From: Devosia sp. Leaf420
GTDB taxonomy: Bacteria; Pseudomonadota; Alphaproteobacteria; Rhizobiales; Devosiaceae
DNA length: 64,000 nucleotides
Assembly: GCF_001425445.1 (NCBI RefSeq)
Contig: NZ_LMQU01000012.1
Span: 392,278-456,277, forward strand
Reading direction: 5' to 3'
Shown here: positions 8,681 to 17,343 of the stretch, piece after piece
Layout: each line of letters begins with the position of its first letter
How positions within the stretch are numbered: the first letter of the stretch is position 1
The notes under the pieces: model-generated
The model's database searches: none
The model's input: only the letters and a program-made list of their open reading frames with translations
Told to the model about the DNA's origin: nothing
Made by a program: the position numbers and the translations under genes

Positions 8681-9778
8681 ATGGGCTTTAAGATGGGCAT
8701 CGTCGGCCTGCCGAATGTCGGCAAGTCGACGCTTTTCAATGCGCTGACCCGCACCGCGGCGGCTGCCGCTGCCAACTTCCCGTTCTGCACCATCGAGCCC
8801 AATGTGGGCGATGTGCCGGTGCCTGATGCGCGGCTGCAGAAGCTGGCGACGATCGGCAAATCGGCGACGATCCTGCCGGCGCGCATGAGCTTTGTGGATA
8901 TTGCGGGCCTCGTGAAGGGTGCGTCGAAGGGCGAAGGGCTGGGTAACCAGTTTCTGGCGAACATTCGCGAATGCGACGCTATTGCCTATGTGCTGCGATG
9001 CTTTGAAGACGGCAATATCATCCACGTTGCCAATAAGGTTGACCCGCTGGCCGATGCCGAGGTGGTCGAGACCGAGCTGATGCTGGCCGATCTTGAAAGC
9101 CTCGAGAAGCGCCGCAATGGCGTGGAAAAGAAGGCCAAGGGCAATGACAAGGACGCCAAGGTTACGCTCGAGCTGATTGATCGTTCGCTTGTCCTGCTGC
9201 GCGATGGCAAGTCGGCGCGCTTTGTCGAGCGGTCGGCCGAGGAAGAAAAGGCGTTTCAGGAGCTGCAGCTTCTCACCTCGAAGCCGGTGCTTTACGTCTG
9301 CAATGTCGACGAAGGGTCGGCCGAGAACGGCAATGCGATGAGCAAGCTGGTTGAGGCCTATGCCAAGGCCAATGATGCAGGTGTCGTGATCATTTCGGCT
9401 GAGATTGAATCGCAGCTGGCTCAGTTGCCGGATGCCGAGCAGGCCGAATATCTGGAATCGCTGGGGCTGCATGAGCCGGGCCTCAACCGCATGATCCGTG
9501 AGGCTTATGATCTGCTTGGGCTGCAGACCTACTTTACGGTGGGCCCTAAGGAAACGCGCGCCTGGACGATCCATAAGGGCGACAAGGCTCCGGCGGCGGC
9601 GGGCGTCATCCATACCGATTTCGAGCGCGGGTTCATCCGTGCGCAGACGATTGGCTTTGATGATTTTGTGACGCTCGGCGGCGAAGTTCCGGCCAAGGAA
9701 GCGGGCAAGGCGCGCGACGAAGGCAAGGAATATGTCGTCAAGGATGGCGACGTGATGCTCTTCAAGTTTAACACTTAG
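8681..9778 (+). CDS. ychF: Redox-regulated ATPase YchF
   Basis: A 365-aa Obg-like P-loop NTPase that binds ribosomes and prefers ATP over GTP. The P loop G-L-P-N-V-G-K-S-T is at residues 8-16, D-x-A-G-L near residue 70, and the specificity loop reads N-V-D-E instead of N-K-x-D, as is typical of YchF. The C-terminal TGS domain ends with [10 protein letters not shown] start at M-G-F-K-M-G-I with GGAG upstream; a longer frame from 8651 begins inside the leader. In related genomes ychF usually follows pth; here it is about 11 kb away and on the opposite strand. Confidence 0.95.
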   Translation: MGFKMGIVGLPNVGKSTLFNALTRTAAAAAANFPFCTIEPNVGDVPVPDARLQKLATIGKSATILPARMSFVDIAGLVKGASKGEGLGNQFLANIRECDAIAYVLRCFEDGNIIHVANKVDPLADAEVVETELMLADLESLEKRRNGVEKKAKGNDKDAKVTLELIDRSLVLLRDGKSARFVERSAEEEKAFQELQLLTSKPVLYVCNVDEGSAENGNAMSKLVEAYAKANDAGVVIISAEIESQLAQLPDAEQAEYLESLGLHEPGLNRMIREAYDLLGLQTYFTVGPKETRAWTIHKGDKAPAAAGVIHTDFERGFIRAQTIGFDDFVTLGGEVPAKEAGKARDEGKEYVVKDGDVMLFKFNT

Positions 9779-9779
9779 A

Positions 9780-9851
9780 GGCGTCCCGCAGGGCAAATCG
9801 CGCCAGTGGCGCGATTTGAGGCGAGAAGGCCATGAGCGCTCTGCGCGAATG
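9780..9851 (-). repeat. 72-bp hairpin repeat, copy 2 (inverted)
   Basis: The reverse complement of the family found at 8545, 11810 and 23215. Its hairpin arms are AAATCGCGCC and GGCGCGATTT. Compared with copy 4 (AAATCGCTCC / GGAGCGATTT), a T-A pair has become G-C with both partners changed, which supports selection on a base-paired structure. Together with copy 1 it brackets ychF in inverted orientation. Confidence 0.85.
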
Positions 9852-9873
9852 GCTGGGGCTAGGGCACTGATGT

Positions 9874-9901
9874 AAATCCCCGCGCAAGTGGGGATTTTTT
9901 G
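9874..9901 (+). terminator. Terminator after ychF
   Basis: AAATCCCC, an 8-base loop, then GGGGATTT, continuing into a T run. It lies about 95 bp after the ychF stop. Confidence 0.8.
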
Positions 9902-9906
9902 TTTGT

Positions 9907-9961
9907 GCCACGACCTCGTGGTTCGAGGCCTCGCTTCGCTGCGCACCTCACCATGAGGTCT
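9907..9961. repeat. Palindromic intergenic repeat
   Basis: An imperfect palindrome with ACGACCTCGTGG and ACCTCACCATGAGGT cores around GGTTCGAGGC. It resembles a palindrome class common between genes in alphaproteobacteria. Only one copy was noticed here. Confidence 0.5.
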
Positions 9962-9970
9962 ACTGGGAAG

Positions 9971-10789
9971 TTAGTGCGGGCCCATGGCTGGCTGGTTGGT
10001 GCCGCAGGGGCCGCCGTCCATGTTGATGGCGATGTCTTGTTTGTCGCCGGCAAAGCTGAGGGCTTCGTACCAGTGGCTGATCTCTTTGGTGCTGGCTGGG
10101 ATGTAGTGGAAAATCAGCGAGCGGCGGAAGCGGTCGGGGCTGGTGTTGGGCGTCGAGCCGTGGATGACGCTGCCGTTGAAGAAGAGCACGTCTCCGGCTT
10201 TGAGCTGCATCATTTGCGGTTCGAGGCCCGGTGGGGGCTCGACGTGTTCGGTGGTGAAGAACCGGGTGGGGTCTGACGGTTCGGGGCAGGCGATGTCGAG
10301 CATGGACGTTTGGGGTACGCACATCATGCCGCCATTGTCGGCATCGGCGTCGTCGACGGCGATCCAAGCGGCCATGCAGGTGCCGGGTTTTACGCGCAGG
10401 TAGAAATTGTCCTGGTGTAGATCCTGGCCGCGGGCGCCGGGGGGCTTGAAGTAGAACATGGACTGGCAGGCAAAAGGTTCTTCGCCGAAGAGATCGGTAA
10501 GGACTGGCTGCAAACGCGGATCGAGCATGTAGCGCATGGCAAGCTGGCCGACCTCTTTGTCGGGGTGCTTGTGCGGATGCATCATGCGGGGATAGCGGCT
10601 GAGCGGGTCGTTGGGCGTGTTGCCGCGCGGCGTGTCGGATAGGCCGGGGACGGGGCCATCGGCTGCGGCGTCCATGAACGTCTCACGGATTTCGGCGATT
10701 TCTTCGGGCGTGATCAGGCCGCGGACGGCGAGGAAGCCGTCGCGTTCGAACTGCGCTGCCTGTGTGTCATTGAGAAAAGCGTGTGTCAT
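9971..10789 (-). CDS. Phytanoyl-CoA dioxygenase (PhyH) family protein
   Basis: A 272-aa Fe(II)/2-oxoglutarate-dependent oxygenase. The metal triad is visible as H125-x-D127 (L-H-Q-D-N-F-Y) and H210 (G-S-V-I-H-G-S), with R220 positioned to bind 2-oxoglutarate. The segment K-A-G-D-V-L-F-F-N-G-S precedes the distal histidine, as in the family. The substrate cannot be read from sequence; bacterial members hydroxylate small metabolites. It is divergent from an AraC regulator that starts 86 bp away, which probably controls it. The start ATG has GGGAGG upstream. Confidence 0.9.
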   Translation of the reverse strand: MTHAFLNDTQAAQFERDGFLAVRGLITPEEIAEIRETFMDAAADGPVPGLSDTPRGNTPNDPLSRYPRMMHPHKHPDKEVGQLAMRYMLDPRLQPVLTDLFGEEPFACQSMFYFKPPGARGQDLHQDNFYLRVKPGTCMAAWIAVDDADADNGGMMCVPQTSMLDIACPEPSDPTRFFTTEHVEPPPGLEPQMMQLKAGDVLFFNGSVIHGSTPNTSPDRFRRSLIFHYIPASTKEISHWYEALSFAGDKQDIAINMDGGPCGTNQPAMGPH

Positions 10790-10874
10790 TCCGACCTCCC
10801 TTTTGGAGGAAGATTAGGCCGGGACCAGGCTACTGGCCATGGAACATGCTGCCGATGATATGTAATATCCTGCT

Positions 10875-11687
10875 ATGAACGAAATGGCAGAAAGCCCGTA
10901 TCAGTCGGCGCGGCGGCTTCTTACGGGGCACTTTGATGAGACATCGGGCTATCGTGCCGTGCGGCGGCGCGGGGTGGGCGATTGGCTGCTGGTGCACACG
11001 ACGGGTGGGCGCGGGCGGTTTGGATATGCCGGCGGCGAGCTGATCGTTGAGGCGGGAGACTGGGTGCTTTTGCGACCGGGAACGCCGCATGATTATGGGG
11101 TCGAGGCGACGCTTGAGCGATGGGAGCTGGTGTGGGCGCATTTTCAGCCGCGGACGGAATGGCTGGACTGGCTGGCTTGGCCGGTGGTGTCGGGTGGGCT
11201 GATGCATCTGCGGATCGAGGACGCAGGTTTGGCGGCGCAGTTTGCGGGGGTACATGCGGTGCTCACTGGTTCGCAGCTTCGGCGGGAGGCGCTGGCGTTC
11301 AATGCGCTGGAGGCGGTGTTGCTCGGGTGCGACGGGTACAATGAGCGGGAGGCTCAGGCCGGCGATGGACGCGTGCGCAAGGCGCTGGATTTCATCGAAG
11401 ATCGGCTGGCGGAGAAGCTGCTTATCGATGATGTGGCTGAGGCGGTGGGCTTGTCGGCGTCGCGATTGGCGCATGTGTTTCGGGAGGAAACAGGCGAGAC
11501 GGTGCAGGGGCATATCGAGGCGCGGCGGATGCAGCTGGCAGCGGATTTGCTGCAGCGGACGAGTTTTCCGGTGAAGCAGATTGCCGCGAGTGCCGGGTTT
11601 GAAAGCCAGTTCTATTTTTCCCAGCGGTTTAAGAAGTGGATGGGGGGTTCGCCACTGCGGTTTCGGCAGCAGACGCCGGAGAGTTGA
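10875..11687 (+). CDS. AraC-family transcriptional regulator
   Basis: A 270-aa regulator with an N-terminal cupin-like domain (G-D-W-V-L-L-R-P-G-T-P-H) and a C-terminal AraC DNA-binding domain. The first HTH is at L-I-D-D-V-A-E-A-V-G-L-S-A-S-R-L, and the second at V-K-Q-I-A-A-S-A-G-F-E-S-Q-F-Y-F-S-Q-R-F. The layout is that of carbohydrate-responsive AraC proteins. It is divergent from the PhyH gene, its likely target. Three AraC regulators lie in the first 13 kb, each facing a catabolic gene. Confidence 0.9.
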   Translation: MNEMAESPYQSARRLLTGHFDETSGYRAVRRRGVGDWLLVHTTGGRGRFGYAGGELIVEAGDWVLLRPGTPHDYGVEATLERWELVWAHFQPRTEWLDWLAWPVVSGGLMHLRIEDAGLAAQFAGVHAVLTGSQLRREALAFNALEAVLLGCDGYNEREAQAGDGRVRKALDFIEDRLAEKLLIDDVAEAVGLSASRLAHVFREETGETVQGHIEARRMQLAADLLQRTSFPVKQIAASAGFESQFYFSQRFKKWMGGSPLRFRQQTPES

Positions 11688-11700
11688 TTGCTAAGCGGAT

Positions 11701-11770
11701 GTCATCCCTGCCTTGAGCCGGGATCTATCTTGAGATCTCAGGATGGGCCCCGGCTCAAGGCCGGGGTGAC
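11701..11770. repeat. TCATCCC/GGGGTGAC palindromic repeat, copy 1
   Basis: A repeat of about 70 bp that begins GTCATCCC, has a core GAGATCTCAGGATGGG and ends CCGGGGTGAC, so it can fold into a long hairpin. Related copies are at 23119-23190 and 36706-36773, with a half copy at 45414-45449. It precedes a hairpin repeat (11810) just as it does at 23119. The gap 11688-11882 contains only these repeats. Confidence 0.8.
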
Positions 11771-11809
11771 AATCGAGTGTGGGACTGGCGCAGGGCGGGA
11801 GCCCCCCGC

Positions 11810-11883
11810 CATTCGACCATAGGTCTCATGGCCTAGTCCCCTCAAATCCCTCCAATGGAGCGATTTGCCTGCGGGACGGGGCC
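11810..11883 (+). repeat. 72-bp hairpin repeat family, copy 3
   Basis: It starts CATTCGACCATAGGTCTCAT, with hairpin arms AAATCCCTCC and GGAGCGATTT (one mismatch), and ends at the stop codon of the following minus-strand AraC gene. Confidence 0.82.
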
Positions 11884-12797
11884 TAGCCTTCAATCGTATC
11901 CTTCCGCATCTGGCTCGGGGTCATGCCATAGGCCTTGCGAAAATGTTCGTAGAACTGGGTCTGGCTAACGAAGCCGGATTGGAATGCGACGTTGGCGATG
12001 GAGAGGCTGCCGTCGAAGAGGAGGGAGCGGGCGCGGATGAGGCGCATGCGGGTGACGAATTTCTGGACCGAGATGTGCATCACCTTGGTGAAGAGGTTGG
12101 TCGCGTAATTGGGGTGGAGCCCGACGACCTTGGCGATGTCCTCGGCGGAGAGGGGATCGGTGATGTTTTCAACGATATGGCGAACCATGCGAACGACGTA
12201 GCGCACCGGCGTCGTGGTGCGCGTGCGGGTGCCGGATTTTTCGAGCCAGGCGGGGAGGAGCGTGTCCCAACCGGTGATGGCGGCGCGGCGGAACATGGTA
12301 CCGATTTCGGTGCGGACGAGGTCGGCGCGGAGCGAATTGCCGCTGCGATAATCGGCGTGCCAGCGTTCGAGCGTGTCGAGACCGATGCATTCGGGCGTGA
12401 GCTGGATGACGCCGCCGCCCATCAGGGTTTCGGTGAGGCGGCCGAGATGGGGCATTTCGAGGAAGGCGTCCATCGGCAGATAGATATTGAGCTGACGCGC
12501 ATCGGCGACGTCGTGAAGGGCTACGGTCTGGTGGGGAATGCCAGCCCAGAAGGCGACGAGGCGGTTGGCACCAACGGTGATGGGGCCGCCGTCGAAGGAA
12601 TAGTCCATCTGGCCCGAGGTCAGCCAATTGAACTCGATATGGCCATGACTATGGGGCGCGGACATAATCTGGGGCGGAAATGCGCGGATGCCGAAGCGGC
12701 CAAAAGCCTTGCCCGAGGCATAAAAGCTGCGGTCCGGACGCGGGGTCGGGCGGGGCGCCTTCTCGCGGGGGCGCATTTGGGACAAAACAACTGTCAT
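11883..12797 (-). CDS. AraC-family activator, AgpT/MelR-like
   Basis: A 304-aa AraC-family protein with an N-terminal cupin half (H-S-H-G-H-I-E-F-N-W) and a C-terminal AraC domain (A-E-D-I-A-K-V-V-G-L-H-P-N-Y-A-T-N-L-F, then I-A-N-V-A-F-Q-S-G-F-V-S-Q-T-Q-F). It resembles MelR-type melibiose regulators. It is divergent from an oligosaccharide ABC operon ending in an alpha-galactosidase; Sinorhizobium meliloti AgpT occupies the same position, so activation of this operon by alpha-galactosides is a well-founded inference. I chose M-T-V-V-L (12797); a longer frame to 12929 would fill the promoter region and add residues unlike the family. Confidence 0.85.
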   Translation of the reverse strand: MTVVLSQMRPREKAPRPTPRPDRSFYASGKAFGRFGIRAFPPQIMSAPHSHGHIEFNWLTSGQMDYSFDGGPITVGANRLVAFWAGIPHQTVALHDVADARQLNIYLPMDAFLEMPHLGRLTETLMGGGVIQLTPECIGLDTLERWHADYRSGNSLRADLVRTEIGTMFRRAAITGWDTLLPAWLEKSGTRTRTTTPVRYVVRMVRHIVENITDPLSAEDIAKVVGLHPNYATNLFTKVMHISVQKFVTRMRLIRARSLLFDGSLSIANVAFQSGFVSQTQFYEHFRKAYGMTPSQMRKDTIEG

Positions 12798-12822
12798 ACT
12801 TATCAGCGGGCTTCTTAGAAAA

Positions 12823-12847
12823 CCGGAATAAGTCTCTATCATTCCGG
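12823..12847. promoter_or_regulatory. Inverted repeat in the agpA promoter region
   Basis: CCGGAAT and ATTCCGG separated by 11 bases, between the divergent AraC gene and the binding-protein gene. A 7-bp perfect dyad here is a candidate operator. Which protein binds it is inference. Confidence 0.4.
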
Positions 12848-12958
12848 ATTGCATCATCGCTGGCAAGTCGTAGGTTGAGATCGTGCACGGGACCAGAGTC
12901 AGCGAGGAGAAACTGACTCGACGCATCACGCGCTAGCCCGTTGCGAAGGGAGGTTCTA

Positions 12959-15043
12959 TTGAGAAAGCCTATCTATGCCCTTGGCGGGGCAGGACTTTTG
13001 CTGTCCGTTTCCATGTCCGCCGTTTTCGCTCAGACCGAGTGGACCACGCCACCAGATCCGCCGGAATTCGCCGCACAGAGCGAACCGGTATTCGTGAGCG
13101 GTTCCGATATCCAGGAATACAAGGCGCTGCCGGAATATCATGAGCCGGACTTCGTCAAGGCATTCGTCGATGCCGGCAAGCTGCCGCCGGTCGCCGAGCG
13201 CCTGCCCAAGGAACCACTGGTTTTCAAGACCCCCAACATGCCAGACGGCATGGGCGTTTATGGCGACACGATGCGCCACGTCATTGGCGGCCGTCCTGAC
13301 GGCTGGAACTATATCGGTGGCGCGACCCAGGGTTGGGGCGGCATCGACATCGGCATGTACGAATGTCTGACGCGTACCGGTCCGCTGTTCCAGGTGAAGG
13401 CCGACGAACTTGAGCCGTTGCCAAACCTGGCCAAGAGCTGGGAATGGTCCGAAGATGGCCACGAACTGACCATGCACCTGATCGAGGGTGCGAAGTGGTC
13501 TGACGGCGAGCCTTTCGGCGCCGACGACGTCATGTTCTATTGGGAAGACAACGTTCTCGACACCAATGTCGCCCCAACGGGTGGCGCAACACCCGAAAGC
13601 TTTGGCGAAGGCACGACGCTCGAAAAGATCGACGACGCGACCGTCAAGTGGACCTTCAAGCAGGCCAAGCCCACGCAGTTCCTCTATGCCATGGCCTATG
13701 GCACGTTCTGCCCAGGGCCGGCGCATATCCTCAAGCCGCAGCATCCGAAATATTCGGAAAACAACTACGATCAATACAAGAATGCCTTCCCACCTGAATT
13801 CCTGAACTTCCCGGTTATGGGTGCGTGGGTGCCGGTGGAATACCGTCCGGACGACGTGATCGTGCTGCGCCGCAATCCCTATTACTGGAAGGTCGACGAG
13901 AACGGCAATCAGCTGCCCTATCTCAACGAAGTCAGCTATCGCCTCTCGACCTGGGCTGATCGCGACGTGCAGACCATTGCCGGCACGGCCGACTTCTCGA
14001 ACCTCGAACAGCCGGAAAACTTCGTGGAATCGCTTCGCCGTGCGGCGGAAGAAACCGCTCCGGCTCGCCTACAGTTCGGCGCCCGCACGATCGGCTACAC
14101 CCTCTATCCGAACCTTTCAGGCAATGGCTGGGGTGAACCGAACGAGCTGAGCCAGGCTGTGCGCGAGCTCAACCGGAATATCGATTTCCGCAAGGCGATC
14201 ACCTATGCGATCGACCGCAAGAGCCTCGGTGAATCCCTCGTCAAGGGGCCGTTCACGACGCCTTATCCGGGCGGTCTCTATGCCGGCACGAGCTTTTACG
14301 ACAAGGATTCGACCGCCTTCTTCGGCTACGACATGGAAAAGGCCAAGGAATATCTGGCCAAGGCCGGCCTCGAAGACACCGATGGCAATGGCGTCGTCAA
14401 CTTCCCATCGGGCACGGCGGGTGGTCAGGACGTCCAGATCACCATGCTGGTCAATGCCGACTACACCACCGACAAGAGCCTTGCCGAAGGTGTGCTCGCA
14501 CAGATGGAAGCCCTCGGGATCCGCGTCATTCTCGACACGGTGAGCGGCAACTCGCTGGCCGAATACCAGCAGGGCGGCAAGTATGACTGGGCGATCCTCC
14601 GCAACGGTTCGGACCTCGTCTCGGTGGTTCAGGGTACGGCTGGGCTTGCCCCGGTTGGTCCGCGTACGGCCTTCTCGCACCGCGCCGGCACTGACGGCAC
14701 GCTCGACCTGATGCCGTTCGAGCAAGAGATGGTGGATACGGTCAACAAGTTTATCGCCAGCGCCGACAATGCGGAACGCGCTGACCTGATGAAGACCTAC
14801 CAGCAGATCTATACGCAGAACCTCTATGCCATCGGCCTGACCCAGTATCCGGGTGCTCTCTTGATCAACAAGCGCTTCGCCAATATCCCGGCCGGCGCCC
14901 CGATCTTCCAGTTCAACTGGGCCGAAGACAACGTGATCCGCGAACGCCTCTATGTACCGGCGGACAAGCAGACCACGAACGAGTTGCATCCGAACACCCT
15001 GCCCAATACGCCGGGTGTGGGTAACGGACCGATTTCCAACTGA
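12959..15043 (+). CDS. agpA: ABC transporter substrate-binding protein, family 5 (AgpA-like)
   Basis: A 694-aa periplasmic solute-binding protein of the peptide-type SBP_bac_5 family. It has a signal peptide (R-K-P-I-Y-A-L-G-G-A-G-L-L-L-S then S-A-V-F-A-Q) and typical segments W-S-D-G-E-P-F-G-A-D-D-V and R-N-P-Y-Y-W-K. I place the start at TTG 12959, because GGGAGG ends five bases before it and the signal peptide then begins correctly. Although the family mostly binds peptides, members such as S. meliloti AgpA carry alpha-galactosides (melibiose, raffinose); the downstream GH4 gene and the divergent AraC support that reading here. Confidence 0.88.
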   Translation: MRKPIYALGGAGLLLSVSMSAVFAQTEWTTPPDPPEFAAQSEPVFVSGSDIQEYKALPEYHEPDFVKAFVDAGKLPPVAERLPKEPLVFKTPNMPDGMGVYGDTMRHVIGGRPDGWNYIGGATQGWGGIDIGMYECLTRTGPLFQVKADELEPLPNLAKSWEWSEDGHELTMHLIEGAKWSDGEPFGADDVMFYWEDNVLDTNVAPTGGATPESFGEGTTLEKIDDATVKWTFKQAKPTQFLYAMAYGTFCPGPAHILKPQHPKYSENNYDQYKNAFPPEFLNFPVMGAWVPVEYRPDDVIVLRRNPYYWKVDENGNQLPYLNEVSYRLSTWADRDVQTIAGTADFSNLEQPENFVESLRRAAEETAPARLQFGARTIGYTLYPNLSGNGWGEPNELSQAVRELNRNIDFRKAITYAIDRKSLGESLVKGPFTTPYPGGLYAGTSFYDKDSTAFFGYDMEKAKEYLAKAGLEDTDGNGVVNFPSGTAGGQDVQITMLVNADYTTDKSLAEGVLAQMEALGIRVILDTVSGNSLAEYQQGGKYDWAILRNGSDLVSVVQGTAGLAPVGPRTAFSHRAGTDGTLDLMPFEQEMVDTVNKFIASADNAERADLMKTYQQIYTQNLYAIGLTQYPGALLINKRFANIPAGAPIFQFNWAEDNVIRERLYVPADKQTTNELHPNTLPNTPGVGNGPISN

Positions 15044-15123
15044 TCCCTCTCCAATGACAGGTTCGGCGGCGGCACGCTGCCGCCGGACTTCGACCCAAAA
15101 AGTTTCTGCCAGAAGAGAGTGTG

Positions 15124-16137
15124 ATGCTGCGCTTCCTCGTATTCCGGATCCTGGGGGCCATCCCCATCCTCATTCTGCTGAGCATCGTCACCTTCCTGAT
15201 CATTCAGGCGCCTCCGGGCGACTATGGCGACTATATCCGCACCATGGCGATCAACCGCACCGGCGCCACCGCCGAGCAGGCCCAGGCCATGGCCGAAGCC
15301 TATCGCGCTGCCAATGGGCTCAACGATCCGCTGATCGTGCAATATTTCCGCTGGATCACCGGCGTCGTGACCCGCTTCGATTTCGGGCAATCGCTCTACT
15401 ACAACAAGCCCGTGGGCGATGTGGTGGCCGAACGCCTGCCGCGCACGATCCTCCTTGCTCTGACCTGCCATATCCTGGCTTCGGTGATCGGCATCAGCCT
15501 CGGCATTCTCGCGGCGACCCGTCAATATTCCTGGGTCGATACGGTGCTGGGCTTCATTTCCTTCATGGGCATGACGATCCCGCGCTTTCTGCTCGCGATC
15601 ATCATTCTCTATGTTCTCGTCTTCCGGCTCGGGGTGAACGAGATCGGCAGTTTCAACTCGGCCCATTGGGGCGGCCAGCCCTGGGGCTGGGGACGGTTCG
15701 TCGACCTCGTCGCGCATGTGTGGCCGGTCGTGCTTGTCGCGACGATCGGTGGGCTCGCCTATAATATGCGCGTGATGCGCGCCAATCTACTCGACGTGCT
15801 CAACAGCCAATATGTCGAGACGGCGCGCGCCAAGGGTCTGCCGGAAAGCGCCGTGATCATGCGCCATGCCGTGCCCAATGCGCTCCATCCCCTGGTCGCC
15901 TATCAGGGCGTCGTACTGCCCTACATGCTAACGGGTGAAATCGAGGTTGCGATCGTCTTTGGCCTCGCCACCGTCGGTCCGGCAATCGTGGGCTCGATGG
16001 GTGTGGGTGACGTCTGGGTGACCGCGACGTTCGTCATGGTGCTCGCCGTCACGCTCATCATCGGCAATATCATTTCCGACGTGCTGCTTGCGCTGCTCGA
16101 CCCGCGCATTCGCCTGGGCGGGGAGAAGTCCAATTGA
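15124..16137 (+). CDS. agpB: ABC transporter permease, DppB/OppB type
   Basis: A 337-aa inner-membrane permease with the binding-protein-dependent signature around E-T-A-R-A-K-G-L-P-E-S-A-V-I-M-R-H-A-V-P-N-A. The N-terminal L-R-F-L-V-F-R-I-L-G-A-I-P is typical of the DppB/OppB family. A GTG at 15121 is an alternative start. It lies 80 bp after the binding-protein gene, and its stop overlaps the next gene. It would form the transmembrane channel with the next gene product. Confidence 0.92.
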   Translation: MLRFLVFRILGAIPILILLSIVTFLIIQAPPGDYGDYIRTMAINRTGATAEQAQAMAEAYRAANGLNDPLIVQYFRWITGVVTRFDFGQSLYYNKPVGDVVAERLPRTILLALTCHILASVIGISLGILAATRQYSWVDTVLGFISFMGMTIPRFLLAIIILYVLVFRLGVNEIGSFNSAHWGGQPWGWGRFVDLVAHVWPVVLVATIGGLAYNMRVMRANLLDVLNSQYVETARAKGLPESAVIMRHAVPNALHPLVAYQGVVLPYMLTGEIEVAIVFGLATVGPAIVGSMGVGDVWVTATFVMVLAVTLIIGNIISDVLLALLDPRIRLGGEKSN

Positions 16138-17333
16138 CTAGGTATCACGATCCAAATCCCGGCTCTTCCATTCCTCTACCGCCCGACGCCGCCGGCCCCA
16201 TGCCGACGCCCGCAGAGGAAGCGGATACGCCCGAGGTCAATTCGCGATGGAGCAGCACCAGCGACGAGGGTTATCTGGCGCTCGTCTGGCGGCGGTTCCG
16301 GCGCTCGACGATCGGCATGATCGGCCTCGTGCTGGTTGTGCTCCTCATCGTCGTCACGATCTTTGCCGATTTCTTCGCGCCGCAGGATCCGAAGGCTGCC
16401 GATATCGGCTTTGCGCCGCCCGATCATGTGAGCTTTTTCAAGGGCGATGGCAGCTTCACGCTCATTCCGGTGGTGTTTCCAATTGCCGAAGGCGATGAGC
16501 TTGATCCCATTACCTTCCAGCCGCTGGTTGGGCCGGACTATGACAACCCGACCGAGCTTGGCTTCTTTGTGCGGGGGTATGAATACCGACTGCTGTGGGT
16601 GATCCCGGCCAATATCCACTTCTTCGGGCCGGTCGATCTGGAAAAGACGGTGCACTTCCTCGGCACTGACAAGTTCGGACGCGATATTCTCGCGCGTGGC
16701 TTTGTCGGGGCACGGATTACGCTGACCATTGCGCTGGTGGTGGTCACGCTGACGACGATCGTCGGGACGCTGGTGGGGATTACGTCGGGCTATATTGGTG
16801 GGCGGTTCGATTCCTGGGTGCAGCGGGTAGTTGAGTTCATCTTGATGTTCCCCCAATTGCCGCTCTATCTGGCGCTGACGACGCTTATTCCGGCAACGGC
16901 GCCATCCAATGTGTTCATTGCCTTCGTCATCGGCGTGATCGCGGCCTTGGGGTGGGCGCAGCTCAGTCGCGAGGTGCGATCGAAGACCTTATCACTCGCG
17001 CGGATCGAATATGTGCGTGCAGCGATTGCCGTGGGTGCCTCGGATCGACGGATCGTCGTGCGTCACATTCTCCCCAATGTGCTGAGCCACATCATCGTCG
17101 CGGTGACGCTGGCCATCCCAAGCGTCGTGCTGCTCGAGAGCTTCCTTGGTTTCCTCGGCTTTGCCGTGAAGCCGCCGCTGATCTCCTGGGGGCTGATGCT
17201 GCAGGACACGTCGTCCTATTCGGTCATCGGATCCTATCCGTGGATCCTCTCGCCCGTCATCTTCGTGCTGATCACCGTCTTTGCGTTCAACGCGCTGGGC
17301 GATGGCCTGCGCGACGCCGTCGACCCCTATTGA
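16134..17333 (+). CDS. agpC: ABC transporter permease, DppC/OppC type
   Basis: A 399-aa permease with the signature A-A-I-A-V-G-A-S-D-R-R-I-V-V-R-H-I-L-P-N-V. The likely start is TTG at 16134, overlapping the previous stop by four bases (TTGA) with GGGGAG upstream, so translation is coupled. The long loop after the first helix (about residues 80-165) is a larger insert than in most DppC proteins, as in other sugar-type members of the family. It partners with the DppB-type permease. Confidence 0.9.
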   Translation: MTRYHDPNPGSSIPLPPDAAGPMPTPAEEADTPEVNSRWSSTSDEGYLALVWRRFRRSTIGMIGLVLVVLLIVVTIFADFFAPQDPKAADIGFAPPDHVSFFKGDGSFTLIPVVFPIAEGDELDPITFQPLVGPDYDNPTELGFFVRGYEYRLLWVIPANIHFFGPVDLEKTVHFLGTDKFGRDILARGFVGARITLTIALVVVTLTTIVGTLVGITSGYIGGRFDSWVQRVVEFILMFPQLPLYLALTTLIPATAPSNVFIAFVIGVIAALGWAQLSREVRSKTLSLARIEYVRAAIAVGASDRRIVVRHILPNVLSHIIVAVTLAIPSVVLLESFLGFLGFAVKPPLISWGLMLQDTSSYSVIGSYPWILSPVIFVLITVFAFNALGDGLRDAVDPY

Positions 17334-17343
17334 GGCCAGTGTC

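Noticed and set aside
8600..9946. A 448-codon minus-strand frame over ychF
   Set aside because: Antisense shadow of ychF; it also runs through two intergenic repeats.
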